NCBI GenBank assembly: GCA_024529925.1
Contig: JAFEUB010000787.1
Coordinates: 2,592,501-2,656,500 of the forward strand
Direction: 5' to 3'
From: Ophthalmolycus amberensis
Taxonomy: Eukaryota; Chordata; Actinopteri; Perciformes; Zoarcidae
DNA length: 64,000 nucleotides
Shown in pieces: positions 24,419-36,823 of the stretch. Each line of letters begins with the position of its first letter. The stretch's first letter is position 1. Position numbers and translations under genes: made by a program. A model generated the notes under the pieces. The model was not told where the DNA came from, made no database searches, and saw nothing but the letters and a program-made list of their open reading frames with translations.

Positions 24419-24497
24419 ATGGCCCAGCAGGCAGGCATGGGGGCGACCCTCCAAGACACCCTGGCAGTGCCCCCCATGCCCAAACACTCCGGCCTGA
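24231..24497 (+). other. Overlapping upstream ORF in the PDE4D5 leader
   Basis: An 88-codon frame starts at the ATG at 24231, with a second in-frame ATG at 24303, and ends at 24497, 78 nt inside the main D5 coding frame but in another frame. Both ATGs have T at -3, a weak initiation context. The main ATG has G at -3 and G at +4, a strong context, so leaky scanning is plausible. The predicted peptide has a Val/Leu-rich run from a GGT repeat on the DNA level, probably chance. If the acceptor at 24265 is used, only the 24303 start remains in the mRNA. Confidence 0.35.
24250..24265 (+). other. Candidate splice acceptor
   Basis: A T/C-rich tract followed by TTTTTACAG, ending at 24265, is close to the consensus for a vertebrate 3' splice site. 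It lies in the D5 leader, 154 nt before the ATG. It could join a distant non-coding first exon, or could be an unused match. Confidence 0.35.
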
Positions 24498-24681
24498 ATG
24501 AAGACCTGGTGAAGATCCTGCGGGAGAACCTGCTGCAGCCAGAGAGGCCAAGAGCACACCGGCAGTCGCCCTCCGCCATCTCCCCCCGCCTCTCTCCCCG
24601 CAACTCCCCGCGACTGCTTCGCCGCATGCTGCTCAACAACAACACGCACAAACAGAGGCGCTTCACCGTCGCACACACATG
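24419..24681 (+). CDS. pde4d: PDE4D first coding exon, isoform 5 N-terminus
   Basis: Encodes 87 residues plus the first two bases of a Cys codon, matching the known N-terminus of PDE4D5, a long form of the cAMP-specific phosphodiesterase that hydrolyses cAMP to AMP. Visible conserved blocks: MAQQ at 1-4, LNEDLVK and LRENLLQ at 26-40, SPRNSPRLLRRMLL at 59-72, and KQRRFTVAHT at 78-87. The length equals the mammalian form with one extra residue before the LNEDL motif and one fewer after it. The ATG at 24419 is the first in-frame ATG after the stop at 24278-24280 and has a strong initiation context. The exon ends ...CACACATG before GTGAGA, the phase needed for the common FDVDNG exon of PDE4D. In mammals this N-terminus binds RACK1 and beta-arrestin; the RACK1 motif NPW is here HSG. 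The catalytic domain is outside the window. Confidence 0.95.
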
Positions 24682-24687
24682 GTGAGA
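24682..24687 (+). other. pde4d: Splice donor of the PDE4D5 exon
   Basis: GTGAGA directly after the TG of a split Cys codon. Reading through would give Trp and a stop at once, so splicing here is required. Confidence 0.9.
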
Positions 24688-27600
24688 CTTAGATTGGACA
24701 GATATGCGGCAGGACGATCGCTGGCTGTTGTCTCTGTTGTGCGTTTGCAGACGGAGAGCTCGTGTGTGTTTGCCTTGGTCAGACATATGGTCTAAACCGC
24801 ACACTGGCAAACTTTCAAGGCTGTGTTTGTTGAACGCCATGTGCGAGGGGAGGTAGCTGTGTGCTGAGCCATTTGAGTAATTCAACTTTGTTTGCGGTTT
24901 GATTTGATTGCGTGGTGTGCACGAGCACATCTCTCCCGCAGGTTATTCATGTCAAATCTCCGAGGATAATGAGTGTCTCTGTCGCTCTTCCTCTCTGTCC
25001 AGCCTAATCTCCATTTCTATCTCTCACCCCCACCCCCCCGTGTGTCTGTTACCCATTCTTACTCCTCGCCCTCCCCGTGCTGTGTCTCTTTATACCTCTG
25101 TATGATATACAACAGTGCAGAATGTGAGGAGATATACCCCCCAAGCTGCCTGTCTTGTTAGGTAGGTAGAGTAGGAAGCCATCCATCACTACATTTCTTC
25201 CCTCCAGCTGTGTTTTTGTTCTCTCTCCACACCGGCCTGCAGTTTTTGACTATTAATTAGTCTTCTATTCCTGGCTGTCTATCAGCCACTGTTGCCCACG
25301 CCTCATCTCCTCCTTTCCTTTCATCCCCCCCCCCCTACCTCTTGCCTCCTCCCCACTCCATTTTTTTCTCGCCTTTAACTAATTCCGATTTTTTTTCCCT
25401 CCGCCACCACCGCCCACCCTTATCATCGCCTTCTTCACTTTTTACGACTCCCATCTCCTTTTCTTCCCTCTCCATATTCCCCCTGCCCCCCCTTTCTCTT
25501 CCTCTCTGTGTCTTGTGTCCCACTTTCTTTACTCCCCATCCCTCCCATTAGACACAGCCCTTCTGGCATCTGGATCATGATGTAATTCAAAAAATTCACA
25601 TATTCTCACACCTAAATTCACACATCAGAAATACTTTGCTTTGCGACTTCCCATCTCTCTCCTTTGTCCCCTGCTTCTACCTCAAGGTGTGTTACATCAG
25701 AATTTCTGATCACAGACGGTTGCTTCCAGTTTCCTCTTATAGTAATCACATTATTCTCACTATCCCATTTTTAATCCCCCCATTTTTCTTTTTTCTTTCC
25801 GTCTTTCTTCCACCACTTTGCATGTACATACATACATATTTCATCATCTCTCCTCCCTGCTTTCTTCTGCTTTGCCTTTGCCTCTTATAAGCGATGATGC
25901 TCATAGCTCTGGGAGATATACAGGATCTCGTGGCTCCGATAGCTATTTTAAAAGCTCACCGCTTTCTGTGCGTCTGCATAATTTAACTTTTATGAATTCA
26001 TTATTTCTGTGCTAAATTATTCCGCGAGTGAGTATGTGCAAATGTGATGGTTTGTACGTAGTTGTTAATTCGGTTTATGTAATTCCACACACCACCATCC
26101 ATTGTTCTCCCACGTGCCGCTTTAACCAGAACGCTATCTGTCACGGTTCCATATTTAGATGCCCAAACACTTTCTTTCTTGAAGTGGATTTTCCCTGCTC
26201 TGTTATGACGCTCAGCCTTGTCATAAGCATGACAGTGGGGCAAGCGAGCCTGGTTTAAAGAAAGTCCCACTTGTTACATATCTGCAACTGATGAAAACAG
26301 CAGGGGTGAAAAGAGCAAGTGGCATGACGGTGCATTCATTATAGAAAAGAAAAAAGAGCCAACGTTGGCCTACATATTTTGATGAATTGCTGCTCAGTCA
26401 TATATATGTATATATATATAATTCAGTTGTCTCAAGTTTGAAAAAAAATGGAAGACGCATCAGGAAGAGCAACTGAGGAGGGATTCCTCTCCCTGGACGG
26501 ACAGACATGCAATGGATGTCATGTGTGTACAAAATAACCAACATAATAAAATGACACTTTCAGACAATAACAAAATAATAAGAATGTAAACGTATAAGAA
26601 GAATATAGATCCAGGAGGATGTCCAACAGCCTCTAGTTTAAATGTTTTTCTGGGATTTCTTGAGACAAGTCTTAAGATAAAATAATGCCAGCATTAGTCT
26701 CTAAATGTCTATTTGAAATGTCAGTCTTACTTTTTTTTTTCAAATCTGTGTTTATCCTTGTCTAACACCTTTGAATACAACCCTCTTCTGGTTTCCGCTC
26801 ACACTCTTCACAGTCGGTGTTTGATGCTGTTTGGCCTTCACCTGAGCGCGCTGCAGAAAACATCGCTGTACACGAAACACAAAGAAGGAATGTGTTTGCT
26901 TCCACCGGTCGACGTGGACAAAGGATGTGTTGGGGTGACAGGGGAGCAGGAGAAGGGAAAGACAGTGATGACAAAGAGCAGTGAGCACTTAATCACTGTC
27001 TAACCAGTTGGTCATGTAGCCGTGTTTTGTCTTGACATTTGAAAAAACAACAACAAAACCTCAAAACAAGTGGCAGACAGCATATGAGACAGAGATAAAG
27101 AGAGTGTGGGAGGTTAGGAGAGAAATTGCTGTGTTTGTGTGTGTGCGTTGTGTGAGCGAGGGCACTGTAGAGAGACAATTTGTTCGCAAGAGAGAGACGC
27201 CACCAAATGGCTGTAAGCAGGAGGGAGGTGGACAACTGCAGTGCAATTTAGTCCAATCATGTCCTCATTGTTTTACAGCTGCGGGGAATCACAGGGCCAC
27301 TGTGCTGTAAATCTGGTGACATACACAGCCCTCAGTGGCTCCACTCCACACTTCATTAACAAGACAATCCCTCTCCATGGACAGATTGGCCTGATGCACC
27401 GCTCCGCTGTCCTTATCGGCACAACAGCGCAAAAAAAACAACCCCACACGAAAATTGTTTTACAATCACTTTGAGAATAATTTAGAGAACGCATCCCAAA
27501 TGCTGATTGGCTTCTCGACGCTGAATGAACTTGATTGGCTGTAATTATTTATAAAGACATAAAGAAGGTCATTTTTGGGGGATTTAATGGAATGTGATTA

Positions 27601-29289
27601 TTTTCCTGAGTTGAGTGCAGAAAGGGGGTTTTGGTCTAATTTCTCTGCTAAATTTGAACTCCAGACAGTCCCAGTTGTTGTCTAAATGTGATGAGGGTAC
27701 AGTGGAATTATGAAAGCTGCAAATATTTGAGCGGGGAAATAATTTGGCTGAGCAGATTTTAAGTAGAGTGTGGTAGTTTTTGTTAAATTATTGCCAGTAT
27801 TATTAAAACCTAAGCAGCAGCAGCATTAGCGATTCTTTCTGTGTGGAGTCAAAGGTTGCGTCTGTTAAACAGACTTAATACTCAGTATTACCTTGTGCCT
27901 TGCTGTCTAGGGACATGTCTAGGATATGAGTTATCTTTAGCTAAAGGTTATCAGCACTCTCTAATAATTCCTTCATATGTGATGCATGTGACTATTCTCG
28001 TGTTCAGTATGAGCAACCGTCTTTCACGTATTCATTACCAGCATACGGCGCCTTCTCTAACTTGGTTCCATGTTTTGGTCTTGTGATACAGAAGGTTGAT
28101 TGCTGTCAAGAGTCATGTCTGCTGCTCATGACACGGTTGAGAAATGTTCTCCCACAATAGCGCAGCGCTTACAAAGCATGGGTTGAATGCGCTCTCACCT
28201 TCGACTGAAGGACGGGCCGACACTCACGATTCCGTTTTTTTTTTGTTGCATTCTCTCCACCAGAATAACTGGCTATTTTTAATGCCGTTGCACAACAGCG
28301 TCTGATGCTGCAATGCAACATCAGAAGTGTGTCTCTTTATGTAACAGCAGAGGGGGGTTTCAGAGAAGGGAGAACAGGTGGCTCCAACTGGTGGTGCCGG
28401 TGCTTCTTCTCTGGCCGAGAGGTCCGACTGCTGAGTTTTTTGGTGGGGACGGCTGGAGGGTTGGGGACCTGATGAAGTGATGGATAGCCGGGTGAATGAC
28501 TGCGGGATGGAGGGAAGGAGGCAGGGCAGAAGAGAGAGAGGGAGAGTGTGTGGGAGTGGAGGACCTCAAGCTAAACACAGTGGTGCTAATCTAGGCAGAG
28601 CATGACTCCCTGCTTCTCACTGGGTTATATCATCTCTGTCTCTCGCATTTCTCTCGCTGCCATTTCTTACTTTGAGGCATCTGATGGATTACAGCAGTTG
28701 TTAGTCAAGGTCTCGCAATTGTTTGCAAGTGCGTATCTGCACCGACTAGTGACAGGACTCATAGTTGGACATGGTTGGAATCTGACAAAACGTTCTTTAT
28801 TTTTTTTTGGAAAGAATTGGTTTGACAGTGAGTAGAGGAGTTCACTGCTCCTGTTCAGGAAATAGTCCGCTACACATACGATGTGGTGTCTTCTGATCTA
28901 ACCCTCAGCAGGAAAAGTTGAAAAGCGCATTTCTCAGAACAAATCCAAATCTAAAGTTGTGAATATATGTCGAAGGCTTTATTATTTTGTTAGAGGGACT
29001 TGATTCATCATCAATATTTGAGATGAAATTATTTGTTGACAAATCAATAAGTTAGCATCAGAAGATCAACCCCCAACACATTTGATAAATTATTGATCCT
29101 ATCAGGTTACTTATATTTGTACCCGTCGGTAGACTTGGTTTGCAATAGAAGGCGAGGCATCCATCTCGACACACATTACAATCAACACAGACAACAAGAC
29201 AAACATGATAAACGTCAAGGCTATAAATCAGTCAATCACTAAATATAATAGATAAGTACACAAACGTTGCTTCTATAGCATCTGTGCAT
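24688..29289. other. PDE4D intron, first part
   Basis: Non-coding. Notable composition: a C/T-rich block at about 25170-25550, a short TA tract near 26402-26420, and a purine-rich, GA-repeat patch near 28490-28560. No further PDE4D exon was recognised. The CGCAGCGCTTAC stretch near 28160 faintly resembles a tRNA-type box but is too weak to call. Confidence 0.55.
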
Positions 29290-29630
29290 TGTTGCTATAA
29301 TTTGTTCACCTGAGTGATGGCTGCTGGAACAAAGCTGTTTTTATACCGCTTTGTTCTACACCGTGGGACGATATACCGCCGTCTCGAAGGAAGAAGCTGA
29401 AATTCCCTGTGCAAATAAAAGAAGGTCATCGTGGTTTTGTCAATGTGGAAACAGGACAGTTTCCTCAAACAAAACAAAAGCTGGTGCCCCTTTTTGCTCA
29501 CGGCTACACAGTTTGCTTCAAAGTTCAGTTTTGAGTCAATAATTGTCCCAAGATATTTGTTTTCAAGAAAAAAAACATGCCACATATTCTCTGTTTTTGC
29601 TGCTTTTCTTTGTCGTACGTGATACTAACC
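29290..29630 (-). mobile_element. Rex1-like LINE fragment, internally deleted
   Basis: The minus-strand frame (29295-29585) reads KYLGTIIDSKLNFEANC, then LRKLSCFHIDKTTMTFFY, and directly HREFQLLPSRRRY...KRYKNSFVPAAI. The first part belongs well upstream of the last part in intact fish Rex1-like ORF2, so the middle section has been lost while the frame survived. A 3' untranslated stretch may continue to about 29150. Confidence 0.75.
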
Positions 29631-29999
29631 TGAATGAATCAAACATCATCTGCATCGATGGATAATTAAAACAATTGTAAGTTGTTAGTTGATTGTCATC
29701 AATAGGATATTTTAGTGTGAAGGCAAATAAAGCTGATTCTCCTCTCATTGGTCCAACAGTATTTAGCTTGCAGGAGCAGTGCAAATGTGTTCAGGGGAAA
29801 TGAATGAGTAACACAGTTCTGTAACAAAATGCCCTTCAGCAAAGCCCTGAAATCCCGACCGCCCCAGTGGCCCAAATACAAGATGTGCTTGTCTGTCAGC
29901 CCTCCTGGTTAATCCAAATGAAACACCAGACGGTTCAGATGGCTGGGATCAGCACTGACCTCAGTTCAGTACCTTGGTGTGGAGGAGATTCGTCCATCG
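29631..29999. other. Unassigned intron sequence
   Basis: No repeat or gene recognised. Confidence 0.45.
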
Positions 30000-30260
30000 A
30001 TGTCTTTACCTGGAGCTGGGCCATCGCTTTTTGACCAAATACCTCGATATGGAGACGATATTGTACGGTTGATCATTGTTTGCTTTGGCAAAATGTTTAC
30101 ACAATGAGAGTTTTGATCGGTGGGTAAAGGCGATTGATAGAACAGTCTGGTAAGTTCAGGAAATGACATCACTTTACTGTAATGCAGCCTTTAAAACCAG
30201 GAAAAGACCACACTCGTGTCATATTATGAAAGCTAAGACAAAATCTAGTATGTTGCTCAT
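30000..30260. repeat. Fish interspersed repeat, CTCGATATGG type
   Basis: Carries wording I recognise from many teleost genomes: TTTTTGACCAAATACCTCGA, ACACAATGAGAGTTTTGATC, and GACATCACTTTACTGTAATG followed by CAGCCTTTAAAACCAGG. The class is unknown to me. No coding sequence or terminal repeat was identified. Confidence 0.6.
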
Positions 30261-33200
30261 TCCTATCTTAACCCCTCCCTTCTGAAGCCGGTAAAAAGTG
30301 TGTATTCCAGGTGAGGTAGAACTCTACAGCTACCTCTGTTTGTTGCTTTGGATGACATGTCTATTAATAGCCAGCACCATTTTGCCTGGTTGTTCTGTAT
30401 CCCCAGCCTCCCAGTCCACGGTAAATACCTTCCTAACAGTCTTTGTTTTCAGGGTAAGGCTTCGCGCATGTAATTACCTTTCATTCCTTGGAGGTGGCTT
30501 TGGAATGCAGCTGTCATCCTGCTGTGCAGCGAGGAGGATTCTCCAGGTTTTATCAGCCCAAACACTGCTCTCCACCCGGGAGAATAGAGCGCCCGTGATT
30601 TGCATGCATATGAGCATTTGAGCAGTGCTGCTGTGCTAACGGGGGCTGGCTGCATGACACACAGGCACAGTACAGGCTTTTCATTTGCAAAAAAAAAGAC
30701 ATATTTGGGGTCAATGAGATCACATGCACGTGATTCTGCGTACATGCACACAAACATTCTCACTCTGTGTGATTCTCGTACTGTTACAGATTAGAAAGGA
30801 CCCCGGGTTATGACTCGGCTTTGACTTTGTACTCTGAGCTAGTGAGTCGGTGTTGGCTGAGATGAATAAGAAAATTAGGATTATATAACTGTGTGACTGG
30901 AGGAGACTGCCAACGAGAGAAGAAGGATGAGTGAGGGAGATGGGGATAGAGGAAGAGGACTTTTTTATGTTTTGATATGCTGGAAGTGCATTTCACATCC
31001 CACAAACTGTAATATTTCACTTGCAAAAATGAACAGGCCCCCAGGAATGACTGCTGTAATCCAGTCATCTCATTAAGTGTGGAGTTATAGAACAGAACTG
31101 GATTCATTTGGAAAATGATTAACACATTGGTGCCACACTGTCGCATTGCAAATCAAACTCCTGATGCTCTACCTTGTATTTCAGCGTAGTGGCCATTCCA
31201 CTGACCTCAATTGACTGCAGAACGCTCGTACATTATCAGAGAGAGTTGAGAGCTACGGGAAGGCTTCTCCACAAAGAGACGGCGCACAAAGACACATTTT
31301 AGTGCTAAAAAGCTTCCACAAAGGTTCCTCAAAAGTCATCTATATCAAGAACCCTTCGCTGTAAAGAACCACATTTGGAAAGCGAGAAACTGGAACTCCC
31401 ACGCGCCGTATCCACAGTATTTCACGCTGTGTTTCTGTAGTTTTATTCCAGCGACGTTACTGTCATAGAACATTAAATATACAATAATCAAACCAAAATA
31501 AAAGCATAACTTTTGGAAGTACATTGCTGTCATTTTCTGCTCGAAGTACCTTGACTTTTCCAGTACTTCTATAATAGTAGATATACCAGTGAATATCATA
31601 AAGCGAGGGGCTACATGTATGCTGGATGGGGTGGGCTACTGGTTGCACATTGCCGAACAACAGAAAAGGTGAAGAATGTGCATTCGCTCACGTAAGACTC
31701 TCTAAATGACTCGATGTCACCACATGTATGGACACATAATGTATTTACCGTGAGCGCTGTGAAACAGAAGGAGAAATAGTCACAAACCACCCCTCGCACT
31801 CTGTGGTTTGGAACAGTGTTGTGAGTGGACGTCTCCAAATTTGTGCATCGGAGTCTGTCCAAGCTCCTGTAAGTCTCTGTGGCCTTTCAGCTCAGTCTCA
31901 TCATTCCCTTCACATCGTGATCGTCGAGCCCAGTGCAATGCCAGAAGCTGTCAGGCCCGCAACCATTACACGTCAAATTCTATAACCCCGTTGACAAACC
32001 GGTCGGGACGCGAATGGTCCTTTTCCTGAAGGGCTTTGATCCATGCGACATTCGGCTCCGTTCGGTTCGGGTCTTCAGCGAACTCAAATAAAGGGTTATG
32101 TGCACGTCGATTGTCACTTGCATCCAACAGGTCCAGACACATGAAGGTGTGTTAGTGGTTACTGCTCTAGCAGATTTAATTAAATGATAACCATAATGGA
32201 TCTCGAGTTGAAGAGGCCACAGCTGCAGGGCTTCATCAAAGGCCTTTTGATATGCTGATACGCTTTTGATTCAAGAAAATGGCATTCTGTCAGTGCTTCC
32301 TCCAACATGTCAGCCATTCATGTGTTATGCTTTTCATGTATATGTAAGAAATAGTACAGTAAATATTAAGTCCTTGTGTAAACATTATTCCACTGAATAC
32401 GCATACAGGCAGAATACTGTGGTGACTTTTATCCTTTCACCAACTCCAGTGCTTTTCAGCTGTTTAATATTGATTTAGGTATTCAGTGAGGAAAACAGGA
32501 GCGAGATCTCATCAGAAGAAAGTCATTTCACCTCATATCTCCCCCGGTTCCAGAGGTCTATTGTACGGTTCCTCCTCATTATCTTCAGCTGTGTCTTTTT
32601 GTCCTGCTGATTTCACCACCAGAACTTTGACTCGATTGCTCGGGGAGAATTCAGTTACTGATTAGGAGGCTGCTCTGATAAACGCAGCTGCACCAGAGCC
32701 TCGGCAGAATCGCCCGAGAAGATGACTGCCGTTGTGAGGGGACGTTTTTTAATAGCTGCGAGTATCTTTATGATGGACTGCAGATGGCCATGTGTACTCT
32801 TTGCGCAATTCTGTGGCCGCTATGGAGGTTGAGCGGTACTGGCTATATTTCTTTCCCTTTCCGTTCTCACCACGGTGAAGATTCTCCTAATCGCAGAGAG
32901 AAACAAGAAAGAAATTCACAACTCAAAATGAGGGTTTGATATGGTCTCAAGCTTCCGTTCTAATTTTCCCTGTGAGAGCCTTATTAGCCCGAGGTGAGAT
33001 CCATTAATGGTGCATGGCTGTGGTAAATAAAGAATAATTGAAAGTATAACCCTCTCAAGTCATAACGATTATTTGTCTGTACTTAGACACCATGTAGTTC
33101 AAGGTCTATGTTAATTCACACAAACATTGTGTTTTTGTCAACAGAAATGTTTAACATTATTTGGATTTGGAGTATAATGATTGGTTTATAATCGGCTGTC

Positions 33201-34448
33201 ATTAGTTTGTATTATTTACATATTCAAGAGTAGTTTCACTGACAAACTTTGGCGAGCTAATACTTGAGTATTTTATATGCTAAGAGAGTTGAACACATTA
33301 GAATGATTTGAAATTATAGTCATTGCAATATTTAAAAAAACCGTATGAGAATTAGATTTTCAGGTTTGATACTGTATGTTTCAAAGATGGCTGCAGAGCC
33401 ATAGAGAAGACACAGCCTGGTGTTCTCCACATCTCTCTCTGCACAACGCTCTTTCACTCTTCATTCTGCTCTGGCTACTTCTCACCCAATACCTATTCCG
33501 TCCGCATCCTGTATCAGCTTTTCAAGGCTCTGTCGGATATCGAGGAGCATTGTGCGGTGTATGGCTCCTCTGAGGTCGGGTCATCTTCCATCATCTAACA
33601 ACATCCCCAGGCCTGTTTCATCCCTTTCAATGCACTTCACTTCCCTCCAGTTCTTACCCAGGTCTTAAGCCAGATATGTAAGGACATGGCAAGCTGCATC
33701 TTGTCATCCATGCAGCAATTGCAAAGATGACACAGGACAGGAAGAGGCAGAAGTAGCACAAAGGACATAGACTCCTGGGACTCCCAGCAGTCAGGTGGGG
33801 AGCTCTGTGACCTGCCTCCTTTTCACTGTCGCATAAATGTTGGAAGAAAATGTTGAAAAATAGCTGAACTTTTAAACAGCTGCGGCAACAGGAGACTACC
33901 GAGTGGTGGGGTCTCCAACTTTTGGGACCCACTCGTCTTTTTCAATCCACCTCTCGCTCCTCTGTCTGAACATGGTACAGACAGACGTGTCCACCTCTAG
34001 CAGTTCTAATGAGTTGCATGTCCAATTAAGATGCAGCTGCCTTCTGTGTTGTGTGAGCCGTCCTGTTATTGATGTCATCCCTTGATCATTTTTCACAGCT
34101 GCTTCCAATATCCTGTTCTTTATGAGCTTGTGTTTTCATCTTTTATGTGCTCACATTTGTGTGCGTATGTTTGTGCAAATATAGACTGTGCAAATACGTC
34201 TGCACGTTTGTGTGTGTGTGTGTGCATACTTTTTTTTTAGTGATCTTGTTTGTCTCAGTGCCTATCCTGATTACTATTCTCCTGCTGTCAGTCTGTCTGT
34301 CAGATTCAGTGCCTCTACGCGCGGTATTACAAGACGAAAAGTGAACAGTGTGCTCCGAGCATGAGGTAATTGGTCTGCACCTAGTTGCTCATGGTTCTCA
34401 GGAGGCTGAGGATGAGGGAGATGGAAGGGAAACACTCACATGTGCATG

Positions 34449-34452
<4 letters not shown>
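30261..34452. other. PDE4D intron, unassigned
   Basis: About 4.2 kb with no transposon or exon recognised. The section 32500-33050 looks non-repetitive. Short open frames have no coding character. Confidence 0.5.

Positions 34453-34482
<30 letters not shown>
34453..34482. repeat. (GT)n microsatellite
   Basis: About 15 GT units. Confidence 0.95.
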
Positions 34483-34484
<2 letters not shown>

Positions 34485-34544
34485 AGTGCACCTGCAGTGC
34501 AGCTGTAGTCCTAGTTACCATTAAAGGAGGAAGTCCAGAAGGTG

Positions 34545-35155
34545 GACTCATACACTTAAAGGTGGACTTAAACTTGCATTGACTCTAATGGTCAGCATGG
34601 GGGCGACTCCTCTGGTTGCAAAAAGAAGTCTGATTGTACAGACGTCTATGAGAAAATGACCGTACAGTACTCACTGGATTTATTACCTCAGTGAGCATTA
34701 TGAACAATAATTTATGGTTTCAAGTCTTCTTCAATATACCATGATGTTCATTTTGTGAGGTATGTTCCCATTTAGAAACAGGGTGTGCTTTAGGGCGTGT
34801 CTACCTTGTGATTGAGAGGTCGCAACCACGACGTTGTCCGGTCTTGGAGTGAGTTTTTGTCTTACAGCGTTAACCCTTTGGGCTTAACCCAGCTAATCCA
34901 GTGGGTTTCTAGTTCATGAGAGTTAATTGTAACTTTTATGGCTGCATTAAAAATTTCTTATTCAGCGTTCGGTTGTACTTAGCAACACCCTCTCGTCTCA
35001 CCTCTGGTTCCAAAAATCCAAGATGGCGACGGCCAAAAATCCAAGATGGAGACGGCCAAAATGCCGAACCCAAAGCTTCAAAACCGTAGTCCACAAACCA
35101 ATCGGTGACGTCACAGTGTCTACGTCCACGTCTTATACACAGTCTATGGTTAATA
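34545..35155. repeat. Fish interspersed repeat, CCAAGATGGCGACGG type
   Basis: Contains CATGGGGGCGACTCCTCTGG, AAGAAGTCTGATTGTACAGA, a CCAAGATGGCGACGGCC unit present twice in tandem (about 35020-35060), CCACAAACCAATCGGTGACG and the end CTTATACACAGTCTATGG. I know this order of phrases as a very abundant non-autonomous repeat of percomorph fish. The class is uncertain; it has no open frame. Confidence 0.7.
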
Positions 35156-36106
35156 CGTTATACTGTCTTACCACATCATAATATAGTCATTTTCTATTTG
35201 CTTTATTAACACAGACACCTCTGTATCATCAGATGTTACCAAGTATTATGAGGTAATCACAGTTCATGTCATTCTGGTGTACACTGTTTACATATATACT
35301 AGACTTGCTATCAGTCTTACCGTGTCCCGTGTCCCTAATTCAGTTTTTCTTTAATTGCTCTTGTTCAATCTTGAATATAGTCTACTCTCAGACTTGTTGT
35401 TGCGTATTCCTCTTTATGTATTATTATTTTTAGTTCACTATTTAGTTGTACTTCTGTTTTGGGCTGCTGTCACATCTGAATTCCCCCTCTGTGGATCTAT
35501 AAAGATCCACTCATCGTCTTATCTTATATGTTCAGATTATGTTACAGTAAGAACCAGAAATCATGACAGAAAACTGCATCTGAATATATTTTTGTTGTGA
35601 TTGAATTGAAACCATTCACAACCTTTTAGGTAAATTGTTAGTGTAACGTAGTATAGTGTGACTCCCTGAATCAGTTCATCACAGCATACTTACAATAAAG
35701 AGCCACGTTGCTGTTTAGGCCAGATGCTTGATTGGCAGTTTCGTCTGTGAGCGAGCAGATGGTTTGGAGGAATGACAGTAAAATCTACAGGTGTCACAGA
35801 AAAGTAGAGTGCAGAAGGTGAGCTGGGATGGATCGGTGTCATTTTCTGTCCCAGCAGCACCAGGAACATTAGGACTGGCAGAGTATATTTGTTGTTGACT
35901 AACAACCAGGCCAGCTATGGAGGGTGCTCTGTGGTAATCACACCAGTTCTATCCCACTTCCATACCACTCTACATACTAAGTCTACATGTTTTAATAAGA
36001 CTGAAACTAATGAATTCATTCTGTATTGATCATTTTCAATGGCTGTCCCCAACACATCTGAAGATTTCTATTTTTGTGAGTTGTGAGTGTGTTGCGGCAC
36101 CAGCTG

Positions 36107-36108
<2 letters not shown>
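35156..36108. other. Unassigned intron sequence
   Basis: A/T-rich, nothing recognised. Confidence 0.45.

Positions 36109-36137
<29 letters not shown>
36109..36137. repeat. (GT)n microsatellite
   Basis: About 14 GT units. A second, shorter (GT)n lies at 36333-36353. Confidence 0.95.
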
Positions 36138-36142
<5 letters not shown>

Positions 36143-36353
36143 TGTGTCTGGCTGCATTAACGATGACTTTTTGCATGCTTGCAGAGTCTCTTGATATTGA
36201 TCTGGAGTGGAAGGATTAGTGCAGGTACTTAAAACAGATCAGACCACCTCTCATGACTTTAAATGGATGTTCCTGGCCAGAGCAACTGTCAAGTCACAGT
36301 AGTGTTGAAAGATATGGTCTGGGTTCATTAGATGTGTGTGTGTGTGTGTGTGT

Positions 36354-36769
36354 AATTCCATGATCTGCTAGGCGGTTTTATAACAAAACCAAACATGAAT
36401 AATTTCTCTCAACTGTATACACAGATTTCTACCTGAGATTCTAGCTGTCCCTTCTGAAAGCACCCATCAAAATTGGTTTCATCGCTTTCATGTTCACTGT
36501 GTTTTCTCAGCTGTGCATTTTTGTACAGAGATGATGACAACGTTCACACAGTGTTGTCTTTTTCGGATGAATTAGGTCGACTGATATCGTTCCCTCTCGG
36601 TATCTCTTATCAGCCGGTGAGTTTTTGCTGCAAACTGAACAATGTCTGCTCTTCAATCCCAAAGGCTCAGTAGCTTGGCAACATGCACTGCAGTAATGCC
36701 CACACATAGTGTAAACAGGAAACACACAGGAAAACAGTTACATCACACTAACCCCCCCCCCAACACATA

Positions 36770-36772
<3 letters not shown>
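36354..36772. other. Unassigned intron sequence
   Basis: Nothing recognised. Confidence 0.45.

Positions 36773-36820
<48 letters not shown>
36773..36820. repeat. (CA)n microsatellite
   Basis: About 24 CA units, preceded by a short C run at 36752-36761. Confidence 0.95.

Positions 36821-36823
<3 letters not shown>

Noticed and set aside
24260..24930. Minus-strand frames of 138 and 192 codons opposite the D5 exon
   Set aside because: They are antisense shadows of the GC-rich D5 exon, which has clear conserved protein on the plus strand.
28150..28215. tRNA-like AGCGCAGCGCTTAC...GGGTTGAATGC stretch
   Set aside because: The box spacing and sequence do not fit polymerase III promoters, and there is no SINE body.
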